Shown: piece by piece, positions 1 through 6,893 of the stretch
Numbering within the stretch: the stretch's first letter is position 1
Layout of the letters: each line of letters starts with the position of its first letter
Source of the DNA: a bacterium
GTDB lineage: Bacteria > Spirochaetota > Spirochaetia > Treponematales > Rectinemataceae
Length of the DNA stretch: 14,949 bases
Assembly: GCA_021813065.1 (NCBI GenBank)
Contig: JAKALZ010000010.1
Span: 1 to 14,949, forward strand
Reading direction: 5' to 3'
The notes under the pieces: model-generated
Databases searched by the model: none
What the model was told of the DNA's origin: nothing
The model's input: only the letters and a program-made list of their open reading frames with translations
Program-made: the position numbers and the translations under genes

Positions 1-113
1 AGCTTCGAAAGCTCATAGACACCCTGGCCAACATCCTTCTTTGTAAAACCGGTGTTTTTTGCGAGTGCATTGATAATCTCAACTTTCGTGAGTGGCTTTC
101 CAGTCGTCGGCAT
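1..113 (-). CDS. HU/IHF-family DNA-binding protein, N-terminal part
   Basis: Only the first 37 codons are inside the window; the gene runs off the left edge. It begins MPTTGKPLTKVEIINALAKN and continues with the TGFTKKDVGQGVYEL segment. This is the first two helices of an HU/IHF fold (helix, short turn, helix with a K-K-D/E turn), preceded by about eight extra residues not found in E. coli HU. HU proteins are small dimeric nucleoid proteins that bend DNA with little sequence preference. The start is supported by an AGGAG ribosome site (plus-strand 121-125) seven bases before the ATG, and by a promoter further upstream. The DNA-binding arm lies outside the window, so HU cannot be told from an IHF-like paralogue. 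Confidence 0.85.
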   Translation of the reverse strand, partial: MPTTGKPLTKVEIINALAKNTGFTKKDVGQGVYELSK

Positions 114-195
114 ATTTTTTCTCCTGTTCTAAGAGATTGCGGCGCCTATGGATATGGACCGCAGTCAAAATGTCTAAAAACACTCTGACACTCTT

Positions 196-223
196 ATTTT
201 ACCACAATTGTAGAGGTTGTCCA
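196..223 (-). promoter_or_regulatory. Sigma70-type promoter of the HU-family gene
   Basis: On the minus strand there is a TGGACA -35 (plus 218-223), a 16-base spacer and a TAAAAT -10 (plus 196-201). Each box matches consensus at five of six positions. Transcription would start near 188-189, giving a leader of about 75 bases. The spacer contains the 8-base palindrome ACAATTGT (204-211), which could be an operator or chance. Confidence 0.5.
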
Positions 224-305
224 TATTTTACTATTGAAATCTTTAGTCAAATCAGCGTTCTAAGCCTAAATTACAGAAAATATAAACCCAAAAAACACAA
301 TAGAC

Positions 306-334
306 TTGAGCAAGCTCAAAAATCAAACTATACT
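306..334 (+). promoter_or_regulatory. Sigma70-type promoter of tyrS with dyad over the -35
   Basis: TTGAGC (306-311), a 17-base spacer and TATACT (329-334) form a good sigma70 promoter. Transcription would start near 341, leaving a leader of only about 18 bases before the ATG at 359. That leaves no room for a T-box or other tRNA-sensing leader. The -35 hexamer is one arm of a perfect inverted repeat, TTGAGC-AA-GCTCAA (306-319), a possible repressor site. Confidence 0.6.
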
Positions 335-358
335 TTCGGAAATTTTAAGGGGACAAGC

Positions 359-1588
359 ATGAATAGAGCGCTCGCTATATTGCAGGAACGTGGTTTCGTT
401 CAACAGTGCACCGATGTTGAAAGCCTCTCCAAAATAATGGATGAAGGTCCGATAACCTTCTACATCGGCGTAGATCCAACGGGGCCTTCTCTGCATATCG
501 GCCACATGGTCCCATTCTTTGCGCTGCGTCACCTCAGGGATGCCGGGCACAAGGGTGTCGCGCTCCTCGGAGGGGGAACCGCGCGCATCGGAGATCCCTC
601 AGGCAAGACTGAAATGCGCAAGCTCATTTCCTACGCGGATATCGACGCGAACACCGAGCGCTTTGTGAAACAGCTCGATCGATTCGTGGGTTTCGATAAT
701 ATCCACACCATGACGGCCAATAATAAAGATTGGCTCGCGAATCTCAACTACATCGAATTTCTCCGCGACATCGGACGTCACTTTTCGGTTAACCGCATGC
801 TCTCGTTCGAAGCCTATAAAATTCGCATGGAGGCAGGACTCTCCTTTATCGAGTTCAACTATCAGCTGCTTCAGAGCTACGATTTCCTCCAGCTCTACAA
901 GCGCAACAATTGTAGGCTTCAAATTGGAGGCGATGATCAATGGGGCAACATCGTAGCGGGCATCGAGCTTATACGGCGCGTCGAGGGCGCTGAGTGCTTT
1001 GGGCTCACCTTTCCGTTGGTAACGACAAGCGATGGTAAAAAGATGGGAAAGACCGAGAAAGGCGCGCTCTTCCTCGACCCCTCGATGACGAGCCCCTATG
1101 AATTCTTTCAATATTTCAGGAATGTTTCAGACGCGGACGTTGAAAAATTCCTTCTCATGTTCACCTTTCTGCCCACCGAAGAGTGTAGAGCGCTCGGCGC
1201 GCTTCGCGATGCCGAACTCAATCACGCGAAAGAACGCCTTGCGTGGGAGGTCACGGCACTCATCCACGGGAAGGGAGAAGCGGACAATGCTCTCGCCGCC
1301 GCGCGTGCGGCGTTCAGAGGAGAAGGAGACGCGTCGCAGCTTCCGACTATAGAGATTTCACAAGAAAGACTTAAAGAAGGCATCGGCGCGCTCGATCTCT
1401 TCGTAGAAGCGGGGCTCGCATCCTCTAAGAGCGATGCCCGCAGACTTGTGCAGCAGGGTGGAGCTTCGATTAATGGCGCAAAAATTGAGAGCGAAAAGGA
1501 AATGATCGGCATGGCCCAGCTCGAAGATGGCGCCATGATGCTGCGTGCGGGGAAAAAGCGCGTCGCGCGCGTCGTGGTTAAGGCGTAA
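359..1588 (+). CDS. tyrS: Tyrosine--tRNA ligase
   Basis: Charges tRNA-Tyr with tyrosine in the cytoplasm (class I aminoacyl-tRNA synthetase). The product is 409 residues, close to the usual bacterial length. The HIGH motif is at residues 46-49, following the substrate-pocket segment FYIGVDPTGPSL. The second class I signature appears as KMGKT at 228-232, equivalent to the KFGKT of other bacterial TyrRS. QIGGDDQWGN (188-197) is the conserved tyrosine/ribose-binding stretch. An S4 RNA-binding domain occupies about 346-405. The ATG at 359 was chosen because the protein family begins here, AAGGGGA (347-353) sits five bases upstream, and the promoter at 306-334 lies inside the longer in-frame reading that opens at 92. 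The gene is transcribed alone, divergent from the HU gene and convergent with deoD. Confidence 0.97.
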   Translation: MNRALAILQERGFVQQCTDVESLSKIMDEGPITFYIGVDPTGPSLHIGHMVPFFALRHLRDAGHKGVALLGGGTARIGDPSGKTEMRKLISYADIDANTERFVKQLDRFVGFDNIHTMTANNKDWLANLNYIEFLRDIGRHFSVNRMLSFEAYKIRMEAGLSFIEFNYQLLQSYDFLQLYKRNNCRLQIGGDDQWGNIVAGIELIRRVEGAECFGLTFPLVTTSDGKKMGKTEKGALFLDPSMTSPYEFFQYFRNVSDADVEKFLLMFTFLPTEECRALGALRDAELNHAKERLAWEVTALIHGKGEADNALAAARAAFRGEGDASQLPTIEISQERLKEGIGALDLFVEAGLASSKSDARRLVQQGGASINGAKIESEKEMIGMAQLEDGAMMLRAGKKRVARVVVKA

Positions 1589-1596
1589 AACTTAAC
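1577..1596. repeat. Inverted repeat across the tyrS stop codon
   Basis: GTTAAG (1577-1582) and CTTAAC (1591-1596) can form a 6-bp, AT-rich stem with an 8-base loop containing the tyrS stop codon. It sits between the convergent ends of tyrS and deoD. No T-run follows on either strand, so it is not a convincing intrinsic terminator. Confidence 0.3.
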
Positions 1597-1618
1597 GCTC
1601 CTCCTCGCAAGCACAACT

Positions 1619-2377
1619 TTACGCGATCTCAAGCGCAACCTTGATCATTGACTCGAGTGAATTTTGACGGGCTTCCGCGCTCATCTCTTTATGAGTGATG
1701 TTCGAATCTGAACACGTCAAAAGAGTGAGCGCTTTTTTATTGGCCCACGCGGCATTGCAGTACAGCGCGTAGCACTCCATGTCGGTGGCCTTGCAGCCCA
1801 TCCGTCCCCAACGCTGCCACCCCTCTTCAGACGGAAGCGCGGAGTACAGGGAAAAGAGATCCGATGAGAACACGGGCCCAACGTGGAATGATAGATTCTG
1901 TGCTCTCGCGACGCTTACGGCCTGTTCGAGAAGATCATAACTGGCGGCGGGTGAGAAAGATCCATTCAATTTATATTGATGCGCGTAGTTTGAGTCGGTA
2001 GAGGCAGTCATCGCGATTACGAGATCGCCGACCTCAACCTCTGCTGTTAAGCCTCCGCACGTCCCAATTCGTATAATTTTTTCAACATCGAAAAAGGAGT
2101 ACAGCTCATAGGAGTATATCCCCATAGAGGGTGCGCCCATTCCTGAACCCATCACACTGACGCGCTTGCCCATGTAATTGCCAGTGTACCCGAACATATT
2201 GCGTAAAGCGTTGAACTGCTTCACCTCAGTGAGCATCGTCCGCGCGATACGTTCAGCGCGAAGCGGATCGCCTGGCATGAGGACCGTTGCCGCGATATCG
2301 CCAATCTTAGCACTATTGTGAGGCGTGCCTTCTCGATACCGTGCGACATCTTTTGTGCGAATTTCATGTGTGCTCAT
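1619..2377 (-). CDS. deoD: Purine-nucleoside phosphorylase, DeoD type
   Basis: Cleaves purine (deoxy)nucleosides with phosphate to free base and (deoxy)ribose-1-phosphate, in purine salvage. The 252-residue product has the features of the hexameric, low-molecular-mass family: TPHNSAKIGDIA at the N-terminus, the phosphate-binding VLMPGDPLRAERIA, the VMGSGMGAPSMGIYSYELY loop, the IIRIGTCGG segment, and MECYALY, matching the sugar-binding Met-Glu of E. coli DeoD (MEAAGIY there). CSDSNI carries the Asp that corresponds to the catalytic Asp of the SDHI motif. The ATG at 2375-2377 is preceded eight bases upstream by AGGAG (plus 2386-2390). An in-frame reading continues upstream to 2779, but it has no family similarity and overlaps the divergent phosphoesterase gene. 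It is monocistronic as far as can be seen. Confidence 0.93.
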   Translation of the reverse strand: MSTHEIRTKDVARYREGTPHNSAKIGDIAATVLMPGDPLRAERIARTMLTEVKQFNALRNMFGYTGNYMGKRVSVMGSGMGAPSMGIYSYELYSFFDVEKIIRIGTCGGLTAEVEVGDLVIAMTASTDSNYAHQYKLNGSFSPAASYDLLEQAVSVARAQNLSFHVGPVFSSDLFSLYSALPSEEGWQRWGRMGCKATDMECYALYCNAAWANKKALTLLTCSDSNITHKEMSAEARQNSLESMIKVALEIA

Positions 2378-2400
2378 TCTCAATTCTCCTCGTGAGTGTA

Positions 2401-2430
2401 TATGTAGCCCCGGCGCGCTCCAAGAGTCAA
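2401..2430 (-). promoter_or_regulatory. Putative deoD promoter
   Basis: On the minus strand TTGACT (plus 2425-2430) is followed after 18 bases by TACATA (plus 2401-2406). The -35 is strong and the -10 weak. Placement 23 bases upstream of the deoD start codon fits. Confidence 0.35.
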
Positions 2431-2440
2431 TGGTCGATAG

Positions 2441-2470
2441 TTGCCCAGACCGCTGCGCTCCGGGTAGTAT
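2441..2470 (+). promoter_or_regulatory. Putative promoter of the phosphoesterase gene
   Basis: TTGCCC (2441-2446), an 18-base spacer and TAGTAT (2465-2470) lie just upstream of the ATG at 2493. The leader would be about 15 bases. The -35 boxes of this promoter and of the divergent deoD promoter are only ten bases apart, so the two genes could share a regulator or compete for polymerase. Confidence 0.35.
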
Positions 2471-2492
2471 CGCGAATAGCGGGTTACAAAGA

Positions 2493-3191
2493 ATGGCAGA
2501 TATAATCATCGCAATAGCGGATATCCACAGCAACACCGAGATGCTCACGAAAATCTTATTGGAGCATAAGAATCTTAGGGCGGTTTTTGCGGCGGGGGAC
2601 ATCACCAATTTTGGGCAAGCGAAAGAAGCGCGCAGAGTACTGTCGATCTTTGCGCTTATCGCTCCGCAATTACCTCTGTTCTTCATCGCGGGGAACTGCG
2701 ACACAGAAAAGGCTCGAGAAGAATTCGTAGCCCAGCGAGGATATCTTGAGCGTCGCCCCGCTTTGTTCGCATTGAGCAATGGTACTCAGATGCGGGCAAT
2801 CGGTGCGGGAGGCGGAATCTATCATACCGGAATGACACCCTTCGAACTGAAGGATCACGATCTCGAATCCAATCTTAGTGCCGCCCATGCGTCATACCCG
2901 GCCGATGGAGCGAAAAATCTCATAGTGCTGACCCACACGCCTCCTCGCGACACATTCGCGGACCTGCGCGCGTCTCGCCACCTTGGCAGCCGCGCGTTCG
3001 AAACTTTCCTATACGAGTATGCGCCGCTCTTATGGGTCTGTGGGCACATCCACGAGGGCCGTAGTGCGCATTACGAAGGTTCGACACTCCTTGTGAATCC
3101 AGGCCCCGCGGCCCAAGGCTATTATGCCCTCATTGCCGTGGAGCATGGTTCACAAGGAGTGCGCGTGGCAGCCGATCTCCGCGCGGTGTAA
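2493..3191 (+). CDS. Calcineurin-like metallophosphoesterase (Icc-related)
   Basis: A 232-residue soluble protein with the full set of dinuclear-metal phosphoesterase motifs in order: D10-x-H12 (IADIHSN), GDITN (Asp36), GNCD (Asn68, Asp70), THTPP (His148) and GHIHEG (His185, His187). GNCD in place of GNHD is, from memory, typical of the group of predicted phosphoesterases related to Icc. The substrate cannot be told from sequence; cyclic nucleotides or other phosphodiesters are possible. The start at 2493 places the first metal motif ten residues from the N-terminus, as usual. The ribosome site is weak (GGG at 2481-2483). The longer in-frame reading from 2325 overlaps deoD and has no family match. 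The stop codon lies three bases from the convergent hflC stop. Confidence 0.85.
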   Translation: MADIIIAIADIHSNTEMLTKILLEHKNLRAVFAAGDITNFGQAKEARRVLSIFALIAPQLPLFFIAGNCDTEKAREEFVAQRGYLERRPALFALSNGTQMRAIGAGGGIYHTGMTPFELKDHDLESNLSAAHASYPADGAKNLIVLTHTPPRDTFADLRASRHLGSRAFETFLYEYAPLLWVCGHIHEGRSAHYEGSTLLVNPGPAAQGYYALIAVEHGSQGVRVAADLRAV

Positions 3192-3194
3192 TCG

Positions 3195-4178
3195 CTATCT
3201 CCCTGATGGACTGTATAAAAACTTGAAATAATCCATCCCTGTCGAGAGGGTCTTATTGAAGGCTGGCATTGTTTTGCGATACGACTCGATAGCCTTCCAG
3301 AACTCAAAGAACGAGGGGTCTCGACCGTATGAATCAGCGTAGATCTTGGAGGCTTCCGCGTCCGCCTTACCCTTTATCGATTCTCCCGATGCGTACGCGG
3401 AAGAGAGGAGGGTTCTCTTTTCGTTTTCGAGCTTGCCGAGCCACTCGGCTTTCTTGCCCTCTCCATAGGCTCTGAATGCCTGCGCGATCTGGTTTCTTTC
3501 CTTGATCATTCTCTGATACACACTCTCCGTGAGCTCATCCGAATACTTGATCTGTCGAGGCAGAATGTCGACAACCTCAATTCCAAAACTTGGAACAATA
3601 TTCGATACCAGAGCCTTCATTTCATCGGCGAGCACGCGCCGTCCCTTGTTGATTTTCTCGTATTGTGTCGGCGTAATAGCGAGATCCTGGAGGGCGCTGC
3701 TATTTTCTACTTCTCCTGTTTGAAAGGTCTCAACCTTATCGGCGTTCAATATTTCGTCGCTGCTGCGCACCGCCTCACTCAAATAATTCGACGACACGAC
3801 AGTCCGTACTGCGGAATCGATCACATCGCTGAGCTTTCCGTACGCTCCCTCCAGTGTGTTCACCGATTCATAAAATCTTATGGGATCGGTAATTTTCCAG
3901 CGAGCCGTGGTATCGACATATATGAATTGATTCTCTTTTGTCGGGATGCGCTTAGGCTCGCCATCCCAGGACATAAGCTTTTTGGGGTATTTTAGTATTG
4001 TGTCGACAAATGGACTGCGCCACTTCAGTCCCGCCGTGGAGTGTACCGCGACAATTTTTCCCAATCTCACTACGACAGCCTGTTCACCTTCCTGCACCAC
4101 AAAGAGTGGACCGAAGATTATGATAAAAAGCGCGGCGATTGCCCCGAGCACCAACACCAAAACAGGTAATTTTTTCAT
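3195..4178 (-). CDS. hflC: HflC, membrane SPFH protein regulating FtsH
   Basis: Partner of HflK in the large membrane assembly that encloses and restrains the FtsH protease. The 327-residue product (E. coli HflC is 334) has one N-terminal membrane segment at about residues 4-28, then a band-7/SPFH domain from about VVQEGEQAVVVRLGK (28-42) to about residue 215. Two stretches separate it from HflK: GKADAEASKIYADSYGRDPS with the FWKAIESYRKTM that follows (270-304), and the C-terminal LSTGMDYFKFL (311-321), both matching HflC equivalents. Its start codon overlaps the hflK stop as ATGA (4175-4178), indicating translational coupling and equimolar production. It is last in the leftward operon. No terminator is visible after its stop, which faces the phosphoesterase gene at three bases. 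Confidence 0.93.
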   Translation of the reverse strand: MKKLPVLVLVLGAIAALFIIIFGPLFVVQEGEQAVVVRLGKIVAVHSTAGLKWRSPFVDTILKYPKKLMSWDGEPKRIPTKENQFIYVDTTARWKITDPIRFYESVNTLEGAYGKLSDVIDSAVRTVVSSNYLSEAVRSSDEILNADKVETFQTGEVENSSALQDLAITPTQYEKINKGRRVLADEMKALVSNIVPSFGIEVVDILPRQIKYSDELTESVYQRMIKERNQIAQAFRAYGEGKKAEWLGKLENEKRTLLSSAYASGESIKGKADAEASKIYADSYGRDPSFFEFWKAIESYRKTMPAFNKTLSTGMDYFKFLYSPSGR

Positions 4179-5161
4179 TTTGAAGCCTCCCCCGAAGTCG
4201 AAGGCGCCGTGAGGTTCTTAATAGGCAGAATATTCTGCAGTGATTTATCGATGAGATCAATGTTGCTCTGGTCTTTGAATATCTCTTCCATCATCTCATA
4301 GTAGAGCCGCTTTTTTGTCACATCTGGCGCTTTTCGATACTCCTCGTAGACCGCGTTAAATCTCGACACATCGCCCTTTGCCACATTTACGCGCTCCGAT
4401 GCGTATCCTTGCGCGACTTCGATGATCTGGTCAGCTTGTCCCTGAACCTTCGGGATTTCAGCATTGTATGCCTCCCGGCCTTCGTTAATCAGGCGATTCA
4501 TATCTTGAATGGCTTTGTTCACATCCTCGAACGCGGCCTGCACACCCTCAGGCGGCACGATATTCTGAAGCTGAACCTGGGTTACCACGATTCCGAGACC
4601 ATACTTCGAGAAGAGCTGGTTCATGAGTTGGATGGCTTCGTCTTGGATATTCTGTCGGTCTGGCCCAATTACGCCGAGAATCGTTCGATCACCCACGAGC
4701 ATATTCAGCACCGATTGCGAAGTGTCTCGAATTGTCTTTTCACGGTCCGTCACGTTGAAGAGCCACGCTTCGGGATTTTCTATCTTATATTGAATGATCC
4801 ACTCGACATCGACAATATTGAGATCTCCTGTGAGCATCGTCGATTCATCTGGATATTTTTCGCTCGAGTACTGCGAGACCACACCCGATTTGATCGTTCT
4901 GAAGCCAAAGGTTTCTGTTTGGATTACCTGGGTTTTTACGAGGTATGCTCTTTGAATGCCGAAAGGCAATTTGTAGTGCAATCCCGCTCCGATAGTCTTT
5001 GTGTATTTCCCAAAGGTCGTGATCACCGCCTTCTCGGTTTGATCGACGATGACAAAACTCGTCGATAAAAAGATAATCGCCGCCACGCCCAGCAACGCCA
5101 GCAGGATGATGGGCCATTTTATGGCAAATTTCAGCGGTTTTTTAAATATCTGCGCCGCCAT
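4175..5161 (-). CDS. hflK: HflK, membrane SPFH protein regulating FtsH
   Basis: The 328-residue product has a single membrane segment at about residues 16-37 and an SPFH domain starting at FVIVDQTEKAVITTFGKY (36-53). VPPEGVQAAFEDVNKAIQD, about residue 202 onward, is a hallmark of HflK, followed by a coiled-coil region rich in Glu, Ala and Gln (about 220-270). It is shorter than E. coli HflK (419), lacking the Gly/Pro-rich N-terminal and C-terminal extensions. An ideal AAGGAGG ribosome site (plus 5168-5174) stands six bases before the ATG, directly next to a GC-rich hairpin. It lies 36 bases after the pseudouridine synthase gene and overlaps hflC by four bases. Confidence 0.93.
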   Translation of the reverse strand: MAAQIFKKPLKFAIKWPIILLALLGVAAIIFLSTSFVIVDQTEKAVITTFGKYTKTIGAGLHYKLPFGIQRAYLVKTQVIQTETFGFRTIKSGVVSQYSSEKYPDESTMLTGDLNIVDVEWIIQYKIENPEAWLFNVTDREKTIRDTSQSVLNMLVGDRTILGVIGPDRQNIQDEAIQLMNQLFSKYGLGIVVTQVQLQNIVPPEGVQAAFEDVNKAIQDMNRLINEGREAYNAEIPKVQGQADQIIEVAQGYASERVNVAKGDVSRFNAVYEEYRKAPDVTKKRLYYEMMEEIFKDQSNIDLIDKSLQNILPIKNLTAPSTSGEASK

Positions 5162-5174
5162 TCCTTCCCTCCTT

Positions 5175-5188
5175 CCCGCGAAAGCGGG
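5175..5188 (-). promoter_or_regulatory. GC hairpin abutting the hflK ribosome site
   Basis: CCCGC (5175-5179) and GCGGG (5184-5188) pair as a 5-bp all-GC stem around a 4-base loop. In the leftward transcript the stem ends on the base next to the AAGGAGG of hflK. No T-run follows, so it is unlikely to be a terminator. It could shield the upstream message 3' end, act as a processing site, or keep the ribosome site open. Confidence 0.4.
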
Positions 5189-5197
5189 CCCTCAGCT

Positions 5198-6238
5198 TTA
5201 TATCATATTTTCAATAATCCGCAGGATACATTCATCGAGATTTGCGGCACCGCGCGCCAACCTCTTATCGAAGAAACAACTATCGTGGATGATATTGGAC
5301 TCAACAATTTTCAGAGCCCATTCTTTAAAATCGCTCGGAAGCGGGTCTGACAGCACATGCGGCATTTCCGCATCGAGGAAGCGTGGAAGCACAAGCGTAT
5401 GCGCATGCAGAAAATAGCCATCAGGGTTCATGCGCTCATTGTTTCCGTATTTCGCATCGCCCTTGAGGGGGTGGCCGTGCGCTGAGAGCTGTGCGCGTAT
5501 CTGGTGCGTGAGGCCGGTGTGCAGCTCTATGAGCACGAGCGTCATTCCCTCCTTTCCCGCGAGCGGAGTGACACGGAGCTTCCCGAACTCGCCTTGTTCG
5601 GCAGCGAAAGTTCGTCGCTGATGCTGATCGCGTCGCAACCTATCTTCGAGAGTGGCGCCATTCTCAATTTCTCCATGCGCGATCGCGATATAGAATTTGC
5701 GGATGTGGTGCGCGGTGAGCTCCTTTGAGAATGCTTCCGCGCCAGCCCTCGACTTTGAAAACATGACGATACCAGAAGTGTTCCTATCGAGGCGATGGAG
5801 CGGCCCCGGGATGAAAGACGCTGACGGCGGAAGGCTTTCGTGCAGATAATTCCGCACGAAAGCCTCGAGGCTCGCGCTGCCGTCGTGCGTGAGCATGCCC
5901 CGAGGTTTATGGAGGGCAGCAAGGTATTCATTTTCCCACACCACGCGTGGCTGATCCGGAAGCGTCGCCAATACTGATTCATCAAAAGCGGGCGGCTGTT
6001 CTGAGTGGCTGGATATGGTTTCAGTGTTGAGATTGTAGGGTAGAAAAAGGTTCAGGATATCTCCTGCCTTCAAATGCTCATCCGCACCGATGGCCCGTGC
6101 GCCAATTCTAATGCGTTTTTGCCGAAAGAGACGGTAAATCGTAGAAAGAGAAACCGACTTCAACGCTTTTCGCACCACGCGATCCGCGCGGCGACCCTCA
6201 TCATCTCTTCCGAGCTCTATTGTAGTTGGTTCCTGCAC
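5198..6238 (-). CDS. RluA-family pseudouridine synthase with S4 domain
   Basis: Isomerises specific uridines in RNA, most often 23S rRNA, to pseudouridine. An S4 RNA-binding domain covers about residues 12-68, and the catalytic domain starts near residue 98 with VVWENEYLAALHKPRGM. The RluA signature HRLDRNTSG (148-156) contains the catalytic Asp151. LIELHTGLTHQIRAQLSAHG (236-255) with the GDAKYG that follows (260-265) is the second family motif. The domain arrangement is that of RluC/RluD, but the target site cannot be assigned. The last 35 or so residues, past about 310, extend beyond the usual domain end. The start is a GTG with no good ribosome site; a promoter places the transcript start on or next to it (see findings). 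It is first in an operon with hflK and hflC. Confidence 0.88.
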   Translation of the reverse strand: MQEPTTIELGRDDEGRRADRVVRKALKSVSLSTIYRLFRQKRIRIGARAIGADEHLKAGDILNLFLPYNLNTETISSHSEQPPAFDESVLATLPDQPRVVWENEYLAALHKPRGMLTHDGSASLEAFVRNYLHESLPPSASFIPGPLHRLDRNTSGIVMFSKSRAGAEAFSKELTAHHIRKFYIAIAHGEIENGATLEDRLRRDQHQRRTFAAEQGEFGKLRVTPLAGKEGMTLVLIELHTGLTHQIRAQLSAHGHPLKGDAKYGNNERMNPDGYFLHAHTLVLPRFLDAEMPHVLSDPLPSDFKEWALKIVESNIIHDSCFFDKRLARGAANLDECILRIIENMI

Positions 6239-6244
6239 GCATTC

Positions 6245-6273
6245 ACCATAATGTGGAATATGAATGCAGTCAA
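6245..6273 (-). promoter_or_regulatory. Promoter of the rluA-like/hflK/hflC operon
   Basis: On the minus strand TTGACT (plus 6268-6273), a 17-base spacer and TATGGT (plus 6245-6250) form a convincing sigma70 promoter. Six bases separate the -10 box from the GTG start at 6238, so the predicted transcript starts at or within a base or two of the start codon. Confidence 0.5.
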
Positions 6274-6338
6274 CGCGAGCAATCGTTTATCGCTCTGGCT
6301 TGACAGAAAGAGCCGCTTTTCGCACACTTGGAATGACC

Positions 6339-6815
6339 ATGCTGAATAAAAGCTTTCTGTCGCTCTTCTCCAACCCTATTTTCATTTCGGGTGCGATGAG
6401 CCTCATAATCGCCCAAATTCTAAAGGCGATACTCACATTGCTCAAGCGGAAGAAATTCCAGGCAAAAGAGATAGCCTTTATTATGCTGTGGAAAACAGGA
6501 GGCATGCCCTCAAGCCACTCCGCGCTGGTCGCCGCGCTCACTTCTTCGATCGCTATTGTGGAGGGTTTTGACTCCCTCTTTATCCTCTCGCTCTTTTTAG
6601 GGCTCATCGTAATCCGCGATGCGCTCGGGGTCAGAAGATCGGCAGGTTTGCAGTCAAGAGCGCTCAATGTGCTTGGAAAACAAGTCTCTGAACGTTTTGG
6701 TATTCATTTTACCCCTGTGAAAGAAATTCATGGCCACAAGTGGCAAGAAGTGGCTGTGGGAATGGTTCTAGGGCTCTTTGTCTCATTTCTCACCTGTTGG
6801 TCACTCATTTTTTAG
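6339..6815 (+). CDS. Divergent PAP2-family membrane protein (DUF212, YuiD-like)
   Basis: A 158-residue integral membrane protein. Conserved motifs are GGMPSSHSA (54-62), RDALGVRR (93-100) and KEIHGHKWQEV (128-138), matching the acid-phosphatase/vanadium-haloperoxidase-related DUF212 family (Bacillus YuiD). Hydrophobic segments fall at about 11-34, 62-75, 78-95 and 138-156. By analogy with PAP2 phosphatases it may act on a lipid phosphate, but no substrate is established in what I know of the family. The ATG at 6339 was chosen because family members begin just before the L-F-S-N-P segment. Another ATG lies two codons upstream (6333), and the frame opens further upstream at 6264 with unconserved sequence. 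No clear ribosome site is seen. It is divergent from the rluA-like gene. Confidence 0.82.
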   Translation: MLNKSFLSLFSNPIFISGAMSLIIAQILKAILTLLKRKKFQAKEIAFIMLWKTGGMPSSHSALVAALTSSIAIVEGFDSLFILSLFLGLIVIRDALGVRRSAGLQSRALNVLGKQVSERFGIHFTPVKEIHGHKWQEVAVGMVLGLFVSFLTCWSLIF

Positions 6816-6839
6816 TCGTAGGCACTTCATTGCCTCAGG

Positions 6840-6873
6840 GCGATCGTGTAGTATTGCCACATCGCGAATTTTT
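6840..6873 (+). terminator. Possible intrinsic terminator after the DUF212 gene
   Basis: GCGAT-C-GTG (6840-6848) can pair with CACATCGC (6858-6865), giving an 8-bp stem with one bulged C and a 9-base loop. It is followed three bases later by TTTTT (6869-6873). It lies 25 bases after the stop codon and just before the ribosome site of the next gene. The bulge and short T-run make it moderate at best. Confidence 0.35.
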
Positions 6874-6893
6874 ACGCAGGAGCTGTTAGGTCG

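Noticed and set aside
92..358. In-frame N-terminal extension of tyrS starting at ATG 92
   Set aside because: It overlaps the HU start codon, has no TyrRS similarity, and contains both the HU and tyrS promoters. The family start and ribosome site are at 359.
2378..2779. In-frame upstream extension of deoD
   Set aside because: It lies antisense to the phosphoesterase gene, shows no family similarity, and a good AGGAG site supports the start at 2377.
4409..5068. 219-codon open frame antisense to hflK
   Set aside because: No recognisable domain and no ribosome site. hflK has clear family motifs on the other strand, so this is a codon-bias shadow.
6300..6328. TTGACA at 6300-6305 as a promoter for the DUF212 gene
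   Set aside because: The -35 is perfect, but at 17 bases the -10 is CACACT, a poor match, and other spacings are no better.
6820..6835. AGGCA/TGCCT inverted repeat after the DUF212 stop
   Set aside because: A 5-bp stem without a T-run; the structure at 6840-6873 is the better terminator candidate.
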